From: Aequorivita vitellina
GTDB taxonomy: Bacteria; Bacteroidota; Bacteroidia; Flavobacteriales; Flavobacteriaceae
Direction: 5' to 3'
Length of the DNA stretch: 64,000 nucleotides
Assembly: GCF_022008365.1 (NCBI RefSeq)
Contig: NZ_JAIRBA010000007.1
Span: forward strand, 57,972 to 121,971
Shown here: one piece after another, positions 37,046 to 45,582 of the stretch
Layout of the letters: each line of letters starts with the position of its first letter
Numbering within the stretch: the stretch's first letter is position 1
The notes under the pieces: generated by a model
What the model was told of the DNA's origin: nothing
Database searches by the model: none
The model's input: only the letters and a program-made list of their open reading frames with translations
Translations under genes and position numbers: made by a program

Positions 37046-39066
37046 TATGCTTTTGAAAGTACAACTTTTTCGTTTTCCTTCGCAATTAAAAGTTCAAAGA
37101 ATTTTTTAAGATTGCCATATTCCTCGGCTGCGATATAAGATTTATTGATTGAAAATTCCACAGAAAGCTGAATTTTATTACCCACTTGCGAGATTAAGTA
37201 ACGATAACTACCCACATCTGTCCCAAGATTAAACATAGCATTTTCTGGTAGTGATTCTACTTTATAACCTTCGGGCAAAGATATGTTTACAATGTAACGA
37301 TCCTTCATTGGATAACCAAAATCTATAGGATACAGACGGGTTTCGGGCTTAAACGGACTTTCTGTTGTTGCCATAAAAACTAATGGAGAAAAGTATAATT
37401 TTCCGGCTACGTCTTCTACTGAGCCAAAGGTTTCAAAATCATATTCTAAAGCGACGGGCTCGCCCAAGGTACTTAAGTTTTCAAATTTTACTTCAGAAAG
37501 TTCAGCCTGGTTTGCATCTTTTTCCAGTGCTTTGCGCGTTGCATCGGCGTTTAAACTTTTATATTTTGTTCTATACTTTAGCGCGTAATTACCCGTAAAT
37601 CTGCTTTTGGTAGCTCCGGTAATAGACAAGTCTGAATTTATATCTACATTAACCATAGCACTTTTAACCGCGTGAATTTGTGGACTTAAAGGAACCCAAC
37701 TAGAAGATCCATCTTTTAAAATTAAACGCCCTTGCCAGTTCATTATACTTGGTCGTAAAACGCCAATTTCGGCATCTTTGTTAGTTGCATCTAGCAGCAA
37801 AGTGCCTTGCGGAAATTCAACTGCGGCAATAACGTAATTAAACCCATTGCGTGTTGGGAAGAGTGGCATGCCGTTGTCTTTTGTACTAACCAGAACTGGA
37901 TTGGCATTAATATTGGCTTTGCGCAACATTGCAATTAACATCAAGTTTATATCGGCCACGTTACCCGAACCCTTTTTATAAGCTTCCTTTACACCTTCGT
38001 TAGTATAATAACCTGTATAACGGTTCCATGTCATCTTTTTTAATACGAAAGAAAAGATTTTGGCCACCTTCTCTTCTGCACTGCTAACGCCACCTATTAG
38101 GTTATTTAAATCGTCTTCAAAGTAATTATCTTTTTCCAATTCGTTTCCAAATGAATCTACTTTGTAAATTCCTTTTGAAACATCCTCCCAAGTGGTTGAA
38201 TAAGTTTTTATTGAGCTACCCGGAAAATCTACATAACTCAATTCAAATTTAAGTCCGGTGGAATAATTATCAATATTTCCAGCATACGACTCCTCTTTCA
38301 TTGCTGGCACATTGGTTAAGTTAATTGTATAAATATCTTCTTTAAACTTTAAATCTCTGGCACCGCCTTTACTCGTCATATTGCCGTACCTATCGTATTC
38401 TGAACGGGCGTTCGCCAAAGCAATCGTTCGGTCTCTACTGTTTTTTTTAACCTGGTAAGGCACCCAACCTTTTTGGTGTGTTTTAAAGATAAAATATTCT
38501 GGGGATGCAAAACGTATTTCTATATTTTCAACCGGAATGGTTTCCTGCAAACGAAATTCATCAATATTGCTGATAAACGGAGATTTAATACTGTATTTAT
38601 ATTCAATAACACAGCCCTCGCGAACGTCTGGCATTGTAAATTTAACTTTGTGAATATACTTGGTGGTTTTTTCTTCAAAAACACCGTCGTTCTTCAATTT
38701 TACATCTTCAATTTTATTGTTGCCATCTAAATAATAGGTGTATGCTTTTAGGCCTATAATTTCATCTTTAGAGCTGGAACTACCTTGGTAAAGATCCACT
38801 TCTTTTGAGGCCCAATCAAAGCCCTCTTTATTATAAATTTTCACACGTTCAAAAACATCGGTAACCATATAAAAACCGTCGCTATTTGTATATTGAAATT
38901 CTGTGTGAATTTCTCTATATAAAATGGCGGCGTTTGCCGTTGGATCTGTAGGGTGTTCTTTTTGCAGTATTTCATCTTTCGAAACTTTTCCGAATTTATA
39001 ATTTTGGGCAATAGAGGTGTTCAGAAAGCAAAAAATTGCAATTATTGCGAGGAAACGAGATTTCAT
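37045..39066 (-). CDS. DUF3857 / transglutaminase-fold secreted protein (no catalytic Cys)
   Basis: The protein has a signal peptide (MKSRFLAIIAIFCFLNTSIAQ), an N-terminal DUF3857 domain (about 50-240), a transglutaminase-like core (about 270-400) and a C-terminal DUF3858-like beta region. At the transglutaminase nucleophile the sequence is KKGSGNVADINLMLIAML, with V where the upstream paralogue has the Cys of GDCKAL, so catalysis is doubtful. I start at 39066 (673 residues), 13 nt after the paralogue's stop; the ATG at 39090 would overlap that gene and lengthen the signal peptide. Function is unknown. Confidence 0.82.
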   Translation of the reverse strand: MKSRFLAIIAIFCFLNTSIAQNYKFGKVSKDEILQKEHPTDPTANAAILYREIHTEFQYTNSDGFYMVTDVFERVKIYNKEGFDWASKEVDLYQGSSSSKDEIIGLKAYTYYLDGNNKIEDVKLKNDGVFEEKTTKYIHKVKFTMPDVREGCVIEYKYSIKSPFISNIDEFRLQETIPVENIEIRFASPEYFIFKTHQKGWVPYQVKKNSRDRTIALANARSEYDRYGNMTSKGGARDLKFKEDIYTINLTNVPAMKEESYAGNIDNYSTGLKFELSYVDFPGSSIKTYSTTWEDVSKGIYKVDSFGNELEKDNYFEDDLNNLIGGVSSAEEKVAKIFSFVLKKMTWNRYTGYYTNEGVKEAYKKGSGNVADINLMLIAMLRKANINANPVLVSTKDNGMPLFPTRNGFNYVIAAVEFPQGTLLLDATNKDAEIGVLRPSIMNWQGRLILKDGSSSWVPLSPQIHAVKSAMVNVDINSDLSITGATKSRFTGNYALKYRTKYKSLNADATRKALEKDANQAELSEVKFENLSTLGEPVALEYDFETFGSVEDVAGKLYFSPLVFMATTESPFKPETRLYPIDFGYPMKDRYIVNISLPEGYKVESLPENAMFNLGTDVGSYRYLISQVGNKIQLSVEFSINKSYIAAEEYGNLKKFFELLIAKENEKVVLSKA

Positions 39067-39079
39067 AGGTATTATATAT

Positions 39080-40981
39080 TTATTGAACATTTTGTTTTAG
39101 TAATATTTTTGTTTTGTCTAAACGCGCAATGGAACGAAGAAAAGCACGGTAATTATTATATTCAGAAGGGGGATATTCTCCTTTGTTTATTAGCATTTTT
39201 CGGCTATAAATCAATTTATTATCAGCGGTTTCGCTGAAACTCATTTGGTACTTTCCAAACTTAGTTTCTAGAATGGTTTCGTCGGGAAGTCCATCGGGCT
39301 GAAAGTTTTCGGGCAGGGTTATTTCTACAGTGTCTTCGTGTATGTATCCATTTCCTATATAAAGATTTTGTTTTCTATTGTCTATTCGCGGCGGAATGTA
39401 CTGGTTTTGGTTAAAAATATTAGCGCTAAAAAGAAAATCGTTGCCTACCGGATTTGCATAATTGGGAATATTGAGCGTTAATTCTTCAGTGAAAACCACG
39501 TCTTCCCTATTATTAATCAACTTTATATCGGCAATTGAAAAGCCGTTAATATAGCCCCACTTCTTTTTATAGTGTTCATCTAAATCTTCCTGTTTTTCCT
39601 TGGGAAGCATGTATTTCTTGTCGTATTGAAGCCCTTCGGAAACACTTTTAAATGAAGCCGTTACATTACCATCTGCAGTTATGGTAGCTTTTGCACTATT
39701 TGTTTGCGTGTTCTCTTCGGTTTTATAAATGGTAGTATGCACAATTTTCCCCCCATAGGGCGTAATTATAAGTACATCGCGATCGTCTGTAAAATTGCCA
39801 ATATAACCGTAGGGCGTTTCTTGGCTGGTACATTCTAACCACGTTATTTCATCGTTTTCTGGAATTCCTAAAATAACGTGATTTCCCTGTATCGAGGCAA
39901 AATCTTCCATTATGTCCCATTCCATTGAATCGCCGTAAACAACGGTGTAGTAAGACGGAACGCCGACTGCGTCTAACAAGGCTTTTGTATAATTTGTCAA
40001 TGCTTTGCAATCGCCATAGCTTAGTTTATCAACTTCAGAAGCGAGCATGGGCTTCCATCCACCAATTCCTATTTGAATACTGATATAGCGAACTTTATCC
40101 TGCACATATTGATAAATTTTCCGCGCCTTTCCTTCGTTAGTAGTTTCATTGGCAACTAGACTTTTAACTTGAGCCAACGTTCCCGCTGGAAGATCGTTTA
40201 CATCAGAGAGCAAGCTTTTATTCATCCACGTTCCAAATTGTTGCCAATCTTTACCTGATCCAGCCGTACCTTTTAACTTAAAGTTATTGAGGGCCACATA
40301 TACAATTGGGAATATTTTACTGGACGAAAGGCTGTGTTCTTCGTAGCGAATTGTTTGTAGATCGGACGCCGAAAAAATTAATTCGTCTGGATTTTCTGTA
40401 ATTGAAATATTATAACCTTCAAGGTTTTGAGGTTTGTATTTTGGCTTGTTTAGGGGATTAAATTTAATCTTTACAACACTTTTCTTTGTACTTTCGGCAT
40501 AGCCATTTAAAGGAGTCCATGGGCTTAAAAATGCAGTATCGCCAGTTTCGGTTTCCTTGTTAAAAACCACAATATACGGATATGTTGTTGGGGTGTAGTT
40601 TATGCCTAACATGCGGTCATCGCTATAAATGCTGCTTCCCGTACGGCTTACATCCATAAAGTCCTTCTTTTTAAAATGCGCTATTTCTTTTCCAAAGGCA
40701 TTGTAAATTTTGGCTTCAATATTTTTCACTTTCGAGTTTTCATCGTAAAATGCATAGAGCCGTGAATCGCCATCGCCAAGTTTGTTTAGCACGGCAATTA
40801 CCCGGTGGGTTTTCTTTGTCTTTTTAGCAATATTGGTTACGTCTATTTCAACCAATTCATCCAGCAATACACTATTGGAATATTCCATAAGTTCCTTTGG
40901 AATAGAAGCTATTGAATATTCTTGCTGCGCGTAAATATGCGCTGAGCATAGTAACAACGCAAAGCAAAAAATCTTTTTCAT
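39080..40981 (-). CDS. DUF3857 / transglutaminase-like secreted protein
   Basis: The 633-residue paralogue of the next gene has a signal peptide ending AYAQQ-like (HIYAQQ, about residue 19), DUF3857 (about 55-230) and a transglutaminase-like domain with Cys in LSYGDCKALTNYTKALLDA (about residue 325), candidate His in GNHVILGIPE and downstream Asp. It may act on envelope proteins or simply bind them. The two genes sit in tandem 13 nt apart, suggesting duplication followed by divergence. The target is unknown. Confidence 0.82.
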   Translation of the reverse strand: MKKIFCFALLLCSAHIYAQQEYSIASIPKELMEYSNSVLLDELVEIDVTNIAKKTKKTHRVIAVLNKLGDGDSRLYAFYDENSKVKNIEAKIYNAFGKEIAHFKKKDFMDVSRTGSSIYSDDRMLGINYTPTTYPYIVVFNKETETGDTAFLSPWTPLNGYAESTKKSVVKIKFNPLNKPKYKPQNLEGYNISITENPDELIFSASDLQTIRYEEHSLSSSKIFPIVYVALNNFKLKGTAGSGKDWQQFGTWMNKSLLSDVNDLPAGTLAQVKSLVANETTNEGKARKIYQYVQDKVRYISIQIGIGGWKPMLASEVDKLSYGDCKALTNYTKALLDAVGVPSYYTVVYGDSMEWDIMEDFASIQGNHVILGIPENDEITWLECTSQETPYGYIGNFTDDRDVLIITPYGGKIVHTTIYKTEENTQTNSAKATITADGNVTASFKSVSEGLQYDKKYMLPKEKQEDLDEHYKKKWGYINGFSIADIKLINNREDVVFTEELTLNIPNYANPVGNDFLFSANIFNQNQYIPPRIDNRKQNLYIGNGYIHEDTVEITLPENFQPDGLPDETILETKFGKYQMSFSETADNKLIYSRKMLINKGEYPPSEYNNYRAFLRSIARLDKTKILLKQNVQ

Positions 40982-41113
40982 CTGTAATAAAATTATGAGG
41001 AATAGGAAGATGAAATAACCAAGCTATATCTATTGATCAAATTTGAAAAATAGAAAAGGGTATTTCACGAAATCGTCATATTGTTTGGCAATATATAAAA
41101 TTTTCGAAAGGTT

Positions 41114-41141
41114 AAAAAAAAGTTAAAGAGATTATTCTCTT
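41114..41141 (-). terminator. Terminator overlapping the dtd stop codon
   Basis: On the minus strand AAGAGA-ATAA-TCTCTT (41141-41126) forms a 6-bp hairpin that contains the stop codon, then TAAC and eight T (to 41114). Confidence 0.6.
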
Positions 41142-41584
41142 CTTTTTGAATCCATCCAAATTGTTACCGGCCCATCATTGATTAAAGCAACATCCATCAT
41201 AGCGCCAAAACTCCCTGTTTTAACTTTGCTATTTGTTTGACTTTCAAGTTGAAGCACAAATTCCTCATAGCGTGGAATGGCGATTTCTGGTTTTGCGGCA
41301 TTAATAAATGAAGGTCGGTTTCCTTTTTTGGTATTTGCGTGAAGTGTAAATTGACTAACTACCAAACAGTCGCCGTTTATGTCTTGAACTGAGAGATTCA
41401 TAGCATCGTTTTCATTTGAAAAAATCCGTAAACGCGCAATTTTTCCTGTCAACCAGTTTATATCTTCTTGAGTATCTTCGGCTTCAATTCCTAATAAAAT
41501 GAGCAAGCCTTGCTTAATTTCGGAAAAGATTTCGCCTTCAATACTAACGGATGCTTTTTTTACTCTTTGAATTAAAACGCGCAT
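41132..41584 (-). CDS. dtd: D-aminoacyl-tRNA deacylase
   Basis: This enzyme removes D-amino acids and glycine mischarged on tRNA (chirality proofreading). The 150 residues are typical. The conserved SQFTLHANTKKGNRPSF (about residues 78-94) and the Gly-cisPro-type motif NDGPVTIWMDS near the C terminus are present, with a start MRVLIQRVKKASVSI. It lies 32 nt after rsgA in the same direction. Confidence 0.96.
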   Translation of the reverse strand: MRVLIQRVKKASVSIEGEIFSEIKQGLLILLGIEAEDTQEDINWLTGKIARLRIFSNENDAMNLSVQDINGDCLVVSQFTLHANTKKGNRPSFINAAKPEIAIPRYEEFVLQLESQTNSKVKTGSFGAMMDVALINDGPVTIWMDSKRRE

Positions 41585-41616
41585 TAAAAAATTAGTTATT
41601 ATTATACTTAAGAAAT

Positions 41617-42564
41617 CTACTTTTCATAAATATCTTTTCTGAAATGTTCTTCTTCCCCTTCAATAATTTGCAAATAACTTTTGTATCGAGACCACGCCAA
41701 TTCCTCATTTTCCAAAGCATTTTTTACCGCACAATTGGGTTCTTCAAGATGGAGACAATTATTAAACTTGCAGTTTTCCTTCAGCTCGAAAAATTCTGGA
41801 AAGTAATCGCCCAGTTCTTCTCTGTCCATTTCTACTACTCCAAAACCTTTTATTCCCGGTGTATCAATAATTTGACCGCCAAAAGAAAGGTCGTACATTT
41901 CGGCAAAAGTAGTTGTGTGTTGCCCTTGTAAATGTTGCTCAGAAATTTCAGATGTTTTTAATGACAAATTGGGCTCAATTACATTTATTAAAGTAGATTT
42001 TCCTACACCACTATGGCCGGAGAACATTGTTACCTGGTCCTGCATCAATAATTTTACCTTATCGATATTTTTTCCCGTAACAGCCGAAATTCCAATGCAC
42101 TCATACCCTATTTTTCTATAGAGTGCAGCTAGGAGTTTAATTTCTAGCAACTCGTCTTCGTTATAGGTGTCAATCTTATTAAAAAGCAGCACAGCTTTAA
42201 TATGATAAGCTTCTGCTGTAACTAAAAAACGATCTATAAAAGTGGTAAAAGTGGGTGGGTTATTGAGCGTAATTACGAGAAAGGCAATGTCTATATTGGC
42301 CGCAATTATATGCGTTTGCTTTGAAAGATTAACCGATTTGCGAATAATGTAATTGTTGCGCTCTTCAATATGTTTAATTACTCCAACCGTTTCATCGCCT
42401 TTTGTTTCTACATCAAAATCTACGTGATCGCCCACTGCAACAGGGTTGGTGCTTTTTATACCGCCTATACGGAATTTCCCTTTTATACGGCAATCGTAAA
42501 AAGTTCCGTTTTCAGCTTTTACGGAATACCAACTACCAGTAGATTTATAAACTAGGCCCTTCAT
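41617..42564 (-). CDS. rsgA: Ribosome small subunit-dependent GTPase A
   Basis: This circularly permuted GTPase acts in late 30S assembly. The N-terminal OB fold (about 1-70) is followed by G4 NKID (LLFNKIDTY), G5 GISAVTG, G1 GHSGVGKST and G3 DTPGIKGFG, then a zinc domain with CKFNNCLHLEEPNCAV (three Cys and one His). Started at MKGLVYKSTGSWY (42564) it has 315 residues; the five upstream codons are not conserved-looking. It is separated by 21 nt from the DAHP synthase gene. Confidence 0.95.
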   Translation of the reverse strand: MKGLVYKSTGSWYSVKAENGTFYDCRIKGKFRIGGIKSTNPVAVGDHVDFDVETKGDETVGVIKHIEERNNYIIRKSVNLSKQTHIIAANIDIAFLVITLNNPPTFTTFIDRFLVTAEAYHIKAVLLFNKIDTYNEDELLEIKLLAALYRKIGYECIGISAVTGKNIDKVKLLMQDQVTMFSGHSGVGKSTLINVIEPNLSLKTSEISEQHLQGQHTTTFAEMYDLSFGGQIIDTPGIKGFGVVEMDREELGDYFPEFFELKENCKFNNCLHLEEPNCAVKNALENEELAWSRYKSYLQIIEGEEEHFRKDIYEK

Positions 42565-42585
42565 ATCGCAAAGTTGCAAAACTTT

Positions 42586-43668
42586 TCAATCATTTATTAC
42601 CTTTTTCTGATGGTTAATAGATTCTTGGTGAATGGCTTTGTATATTTTCAATACAAATTCTTCACTTAATCTATTTTCTTCACCTTCTAAAATCATTCTA
42701 CCAAGCACCTCATTCCAGCGCTTTACTTGTAATATTGCAACATTGTTTTTCTTTTTCAACGCACCAATCGTATCTACAATTTTCATACGTTTGCCCAACA
42801 TATCCATTATTTGATCGTCTATTAAATCTATCTGCGTACGCATGGTGTTTAATTGATTGTTGAATTCTTTTTCATCGCCTTCTACTTTCCGAATTTTCAA
42901 GTCTACAGTCATTTGTTCTAATGCTTTGGGCGTAATCTGCTGGTCTGCATCGCTCCATGCATTGTCTGGATCATAATGAGTTTCAACCATAAGTCCGTCG
43001 TAATTTAAATCGAGTGCCGTTTGGCAAAGATCAAAAATTCTGTCTCTACGCCCTGCAATGTGCGACGGGTCTAAAATAAGGGGTAAATCTGGAAAAGCAT
43101 TTTGAAGATCAATGGGAATTTGCCATTCGGGATTGTTGCGGTAGCGCGTTTTTTCATAGGTAGAAAAACCACGATGAATAACGCCAAGCTTAGTAATACC
43201 AGCAGTATAAAAACGTTCTACTGCACCGAGCCATAAAGCCAGGTCGGGGTTTACTGGGTTTTTCACCAATACAATTTTATCGGTTCCTTTTACGGCATCT
43301 GCTATCTCCTGAACTATAAATGGCGAAACGGTAGTACGTGCGCCAATCCATAGTATATCTACATCGTGTTTTAACGCCAATGCTACGTGGTTAGCATTGG
43401 CAACTTCTGTAGTTGTGAGCAAGCCGGTTTCTTCTTTCGCTTTTTGAAGCCATTTTAACCCCAAGGCTCCAACCCCTTCAAAATTACCAGGTCGGGTACG
43501 CGGCTTCCAAATTCCAGCACGTAAGACCGAAGTGTCTGTATTTTTTAGTTGGTGTGCAATTTTTAGCAGCTGCTCTTCAGTTTCTGCACTGCACGGGCCA
43601 GCAATAACGAGTGGGTGATTCAAGCCAAAAGCGTCTAACCAGTGGCGTAATTCCTTATTATTTTCCAT
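42586..43668 (-). CDS. Bifunctional 3-deoxy-7-phosphoheptulonate synthase / chorismate mutase
   Basis: The 360-residue fusion combines the first step of the shikimate pathway and the branch step to prephenate. Residues about 1-265 are a KDO8P synthase-like DAHP synthase (VIAGPCSAETEEQ, RAGIWKPRTRPGNFEG, ILDPSHIAGRRD, GLMVETHYDPD). Residues about 270-350 are an AroQ-type chorismate mutase (MRTQIDLIDDQIMDMLGKRMKIVDTIG in parts, NRLSEEFVLKIYKAIHQESI). Such fusions are usual in Bacteroidota. The gene is preceded by a leader peptide with Tyr, Phe and tandem Trp codons and a terminator hairpin, pointing to attenuation by aromatic amino acid supply. Confidence 0.95.
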   Translation of the reverse strand: MENNKELRHWLDAFGLNHPLVIAGPCSAETEEQLLKIAHQLKNTDTSVLRAGIWKPRTRPGNFEGVGALGLKWLQKAKEETGLLTTTEVANANHVALALKHDVDILWIGARTTVSPFIVQEIADAVKGTDKIVLVKNPVNPDLALWLGAVERFYTAGITKLGVIHRGFSTYEKTRYRNNPEWQIPIDLQNAFPDLPLILDPSHIAGRRDRIFDLCQTALDLNYDGLMVETHYDPDNAWSDADQQITPKALEQMTVDLKIRKVEGDEKEFNNQLNTMRTQIDLIDDQIMDMLGKRMKIVDTIGALKKKNNVAILQVKRWNEVLGRMILEGEENRLSEEFVLKIYKAIHQESINHQKKVIND

Positions 43669-43679
43669 AAAATTTATTC

Positions 43680-43712
43680 AAAAAAAAAAGCCCCAAAAAT
43701 GGGACTTTTTAA
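43680..43712 (-). terminator. Attenuator terminator before the DAHP synthase gene
   Basis: On the minus strand AAAAAGTCCC (43710-43701) pairs with GGGGCTTTTT (43694-43685) with one U-G pair. The loop is ATTTTT and the U run extends to 43680, 12 nt before the ATG. A strong intrinsic terminator directly before the gene it should allow through is the mark of conditional termination. Confidence 0.8.
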
Positions 43713-43738
43713 CGTATAATTTAAATACAACATTCCCT

Positions 43739-43804
43739 TTAGCCGACGTTAATAAACATATGCCACCACGCTTTGGAAAAATTATATGAGTGTTTTTTTA
43801 TCAT
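43739..43804 (-). CDS. Aromatic-amino-acid leader peptide (attenuator)
   Basis: This 21-codon ORF starts at ATG 43804 and ends with TAA at 43739. It encodes MIKKHSYNF, then SKAWWH, then MFINVG, so it contains Tyr7, Phe9, Trp13-Trp14 (TGG TGG at 43768-43763) and Phe17. The stop is 27 nt before the terminator hairpin. Length, codon content and position match classical leader peptides of aromatic biosynthesis operons. Ribosome stalling at the Trp pair or the other aromatic codons would expose or mask the downstream pairing strands. No clear Shine-Dalgarno is seen, as usual in this phylum. Confidence 0.8.
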   Translation of the reverse strand: MIKKHSYNFSKAWWHMFINVG

Positions 43805-43895
43805 TGCGGCTAAATTAGCTAATAATTGTGATTTTGAAAACGTTTTATGAAAAATTTTAAACGGGGAAGCCCAATTACTTCGGAAGAAATTTATG

Positions 43896-43903
43896 TAGTT
43901 TTG
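43896..43903 (+). promoter_or_regulatory. Minus-7 promoter box for gldA
   Basis: TAGTTTTG matches TAnnTTTG 13 nt before the gldA ATG (43917), so the leader would be very short. Confidence 0.55.
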
Positions 43904-43916
43904 TTTATAAATAAAT

Positions 43917-44816
43917 ATGTCCATACAAGTACAAAATATCACTAAAACCTACGGCGACCAAAAAGCGCTTAACAAGGTCTCCTTTACTATCAACAAAGGG
44001 GAAATTGTTGGTTTTCTCGGCCCTAATGGTGCCGGAAAATCTACAATGATGAAGATTTTAACAACCTATCTTCCCGCTTCGGAAGGCGTTGCTTTTGTGA
44101 ACGGTTTTGAAGTAACAAAGAAAGATATAGCCGTTAAAAAAAGTGTTGGGTATCTGCCCGAACACAATCCGCTTTATTTAGAAATGTACGTTCGGGAGTA
44201 TTTGCTTTTTAACGCAGGCATTTACAACATCCCAAAATCTGAAGTAGAAAGTATTATTGAGAAAACTGGTTTAACGCCTGAAGCAAACAAAAAAATCAGT
44301 CAACTTTCTAAAGGATATCGCCAACGCGTGGGGCTTGCGAATGCACTTTTGCACAATCCTGAAGTTTTAATCTTGGACGAGCCAACAACAGGCTTAGACC
44401 CCAACCAATTAATTGAAATCCGTCAACTTATAAAAAACGTTGGCGAAGAAAAAACGGTTTTGCTTTCCACACATATTATGCAGGAAGTAGAAGCAATTTG
44501 CGATCGCGTAATTATTATAAATAAAGGTGAAATAGTGCTCGACAAAAAGCTTGAAGACCTAAAAAATAACAAACAACAAATTATTGAGGTAGAATTTGAT
44601 TACCGCGTTGAAGAAGTGGCGTTGCAACAGCTTCCGAAGATAGAAAGGGTTGAAAACTCAATTGGTTTTGTGTATCAACTTCACTTTAAAACGCAACAAG
44701 ATATGCGTGGGAATGTTTTTGATTTTGCGCACGATAACGGATTAAAAATCTTGCAATTGCATCAAAAAAACACAACCTTAGAAAAACTATTTACGGAATT
44801 GACTATTGAAAAATAA
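43917..44816 (+). CDS. gldA: Gliding motility ABC transporter ATPase GldA
   Basis: The 299-residue ABC ATPase has Walker A GPNGAGKST (about 36-44), signature LSKGYRQRVGLANAL, Walker B VLILDEPTTGLDP and switch His in STHIMQE. Length and sequence fit GldA, which with GldF and GldG forms an ABC transporter required for gliding in Flavobacterium johnsoniae; the cargo is unknown. gldF/gldG are not adjacent here, also the usual case. The 3' end overlaps the convergent lipoprotein gene by 14 nt. Assignment as GldA rather than another ABC-2 type ATPase is probable. Confidence 0.85.
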   Translation: MSIQVQNITKTYGDQKALNKVSFTINKGEIVGFLGPNGAGKSTMMKILTTYLPASEGVAFVNGFEVTKKDIAVKKSVGYLPEHNPLYLEMYVREYLLFNAGIYNIPKSEVESIIEKTGLTPEANKKISQLSKGYRQRVGLANALLHNPEVLILDEPTTGLDPNQLIEIRQLIKNVGEEKTVLLSTHIMQEVEAICDRVIIINKGEIVLDKKLEDLKNNKQQIIEVEFDYRVEEVALQQLPKIERVENSIGFVYQLHFKTQQDMRGNVFDFAHDNGLKILQLHQKNTTLEKLFTELTIEK

Positions 44817-45552
44817 GACGACCGCGATAATATTCTTCAACTTCAATAATGGGCGGTCTATGTTTGGAAATTACGTTGCCTACGCTCAAAATTTTCCCGC
44901 GTATGGTGAGTTGAGGATTAACTACCATTTCAGCCGTACTTCGGTGATAGACGTACAAGGTTTGAACAATTAAATCTTCTGAAAAAATTCTAGAATCCCC
45001 CGCATATAAGCCAAAACTCGCAAAATCTGCTGTACCGCTTAAATAAAAAGTTGAAAGTCCATTGGCTACAATATTGAGGTTTTCAACTTCTAAATTAAGT
45101 TTAAAATCACCGTCTATTTGGTATTGGTCTTCATTTTGCTGATCTTCAGACAAAAGGGTTAACGACGGATACGAAAGCACACCAATACTCTCTACTGCAT
45201 AGCCTGTACTACTTCGTATTTCGGTTATATCGGGAGCCGTAACATACACTTTTGTTAGCCCGTAATCGCGAACCAAGTTACATCCATAATTATTTCTAAT
45301 TTCAAGTTTTCCTCCAGATACCGATACAACGATATTCGACATTAAATTTTCGCCAGTTTCAACTCTTACGTGATGTTCATCTCCTTGCTCAATATAAAGT
45401 TTGATGCGATCCCACACAAGAATTTTTGTAAATGAGGGAACCGACACATCTTTTGAAACAATATTTCCTGCCGCCTGAACACAATCCCAGCCTTTGTTAG
45501 AGTCGCAACCCAAACTAAGTAGCAATAATGCGATGTAAATAATTTTTTTCAT
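44803..45552 (-). CDS. Head GIN domain (DUF2807) lipoprotein
   Basis: The 249-residue protein has a lipoprotein signal with lipobox LSLGCD (Cys at 16) and a right-handed beta-helix-like DUF2807 domain: repeated short strands such as FTKILVWDRIKLYIEQG, VSGGKLEIRN, VYVTAPDITEIRSSTG, LNLEVENLNIVANG. These proteins are envelope-anchored in Bacteroidota and their function is unknown. The gene is convergent with gldA (14-nt overlap) and starts 30 nt after the acyloxyacyl hydrolase gene stop. Confidence 0.85.
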   Translation of the reverse strand: MKKIIYIALLLLSLGCDSNKGWDCVQAAGNIVSKDVSVPSFTKILVWDRIKLYIEQGDEHHVRVETGENLMSNIVVSVSGGKLEIRNNYGCNLVRDYGLTKVYVTAPDITEIRSSTGYAVESIGVLSYPSLTLLSEDQQNEDQYQIDGDFKLNLEVENLNIVANGLSTFYLSGTADFASFGLYAGDSRIFSEDLIVQTLYVYHRSTAEMVVNPQLTIRGKILSVGNVISKHRPPIIEVEEYYRGRLIFQ

Positions 45553-45582
45553 AATTTCTATTTCTGAAAAACTTCAGAATTA

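Noticed and set aside
43810..43817. TAATTTAG as minus-7 box for the attenuator transcript
   Set aside because: It misses the consensus G-preceding T and would start transcription at the leader ATG, with no minus-33 TTG; the promoter of this transcript remains unassigned.
43805..43942. Longer version of the leader ORF reaching 43942
   Set aside because: The extension runs across the gldA promoter and start on the other strand; the internal ATG at 43804 gives a leader peptide of classical size.
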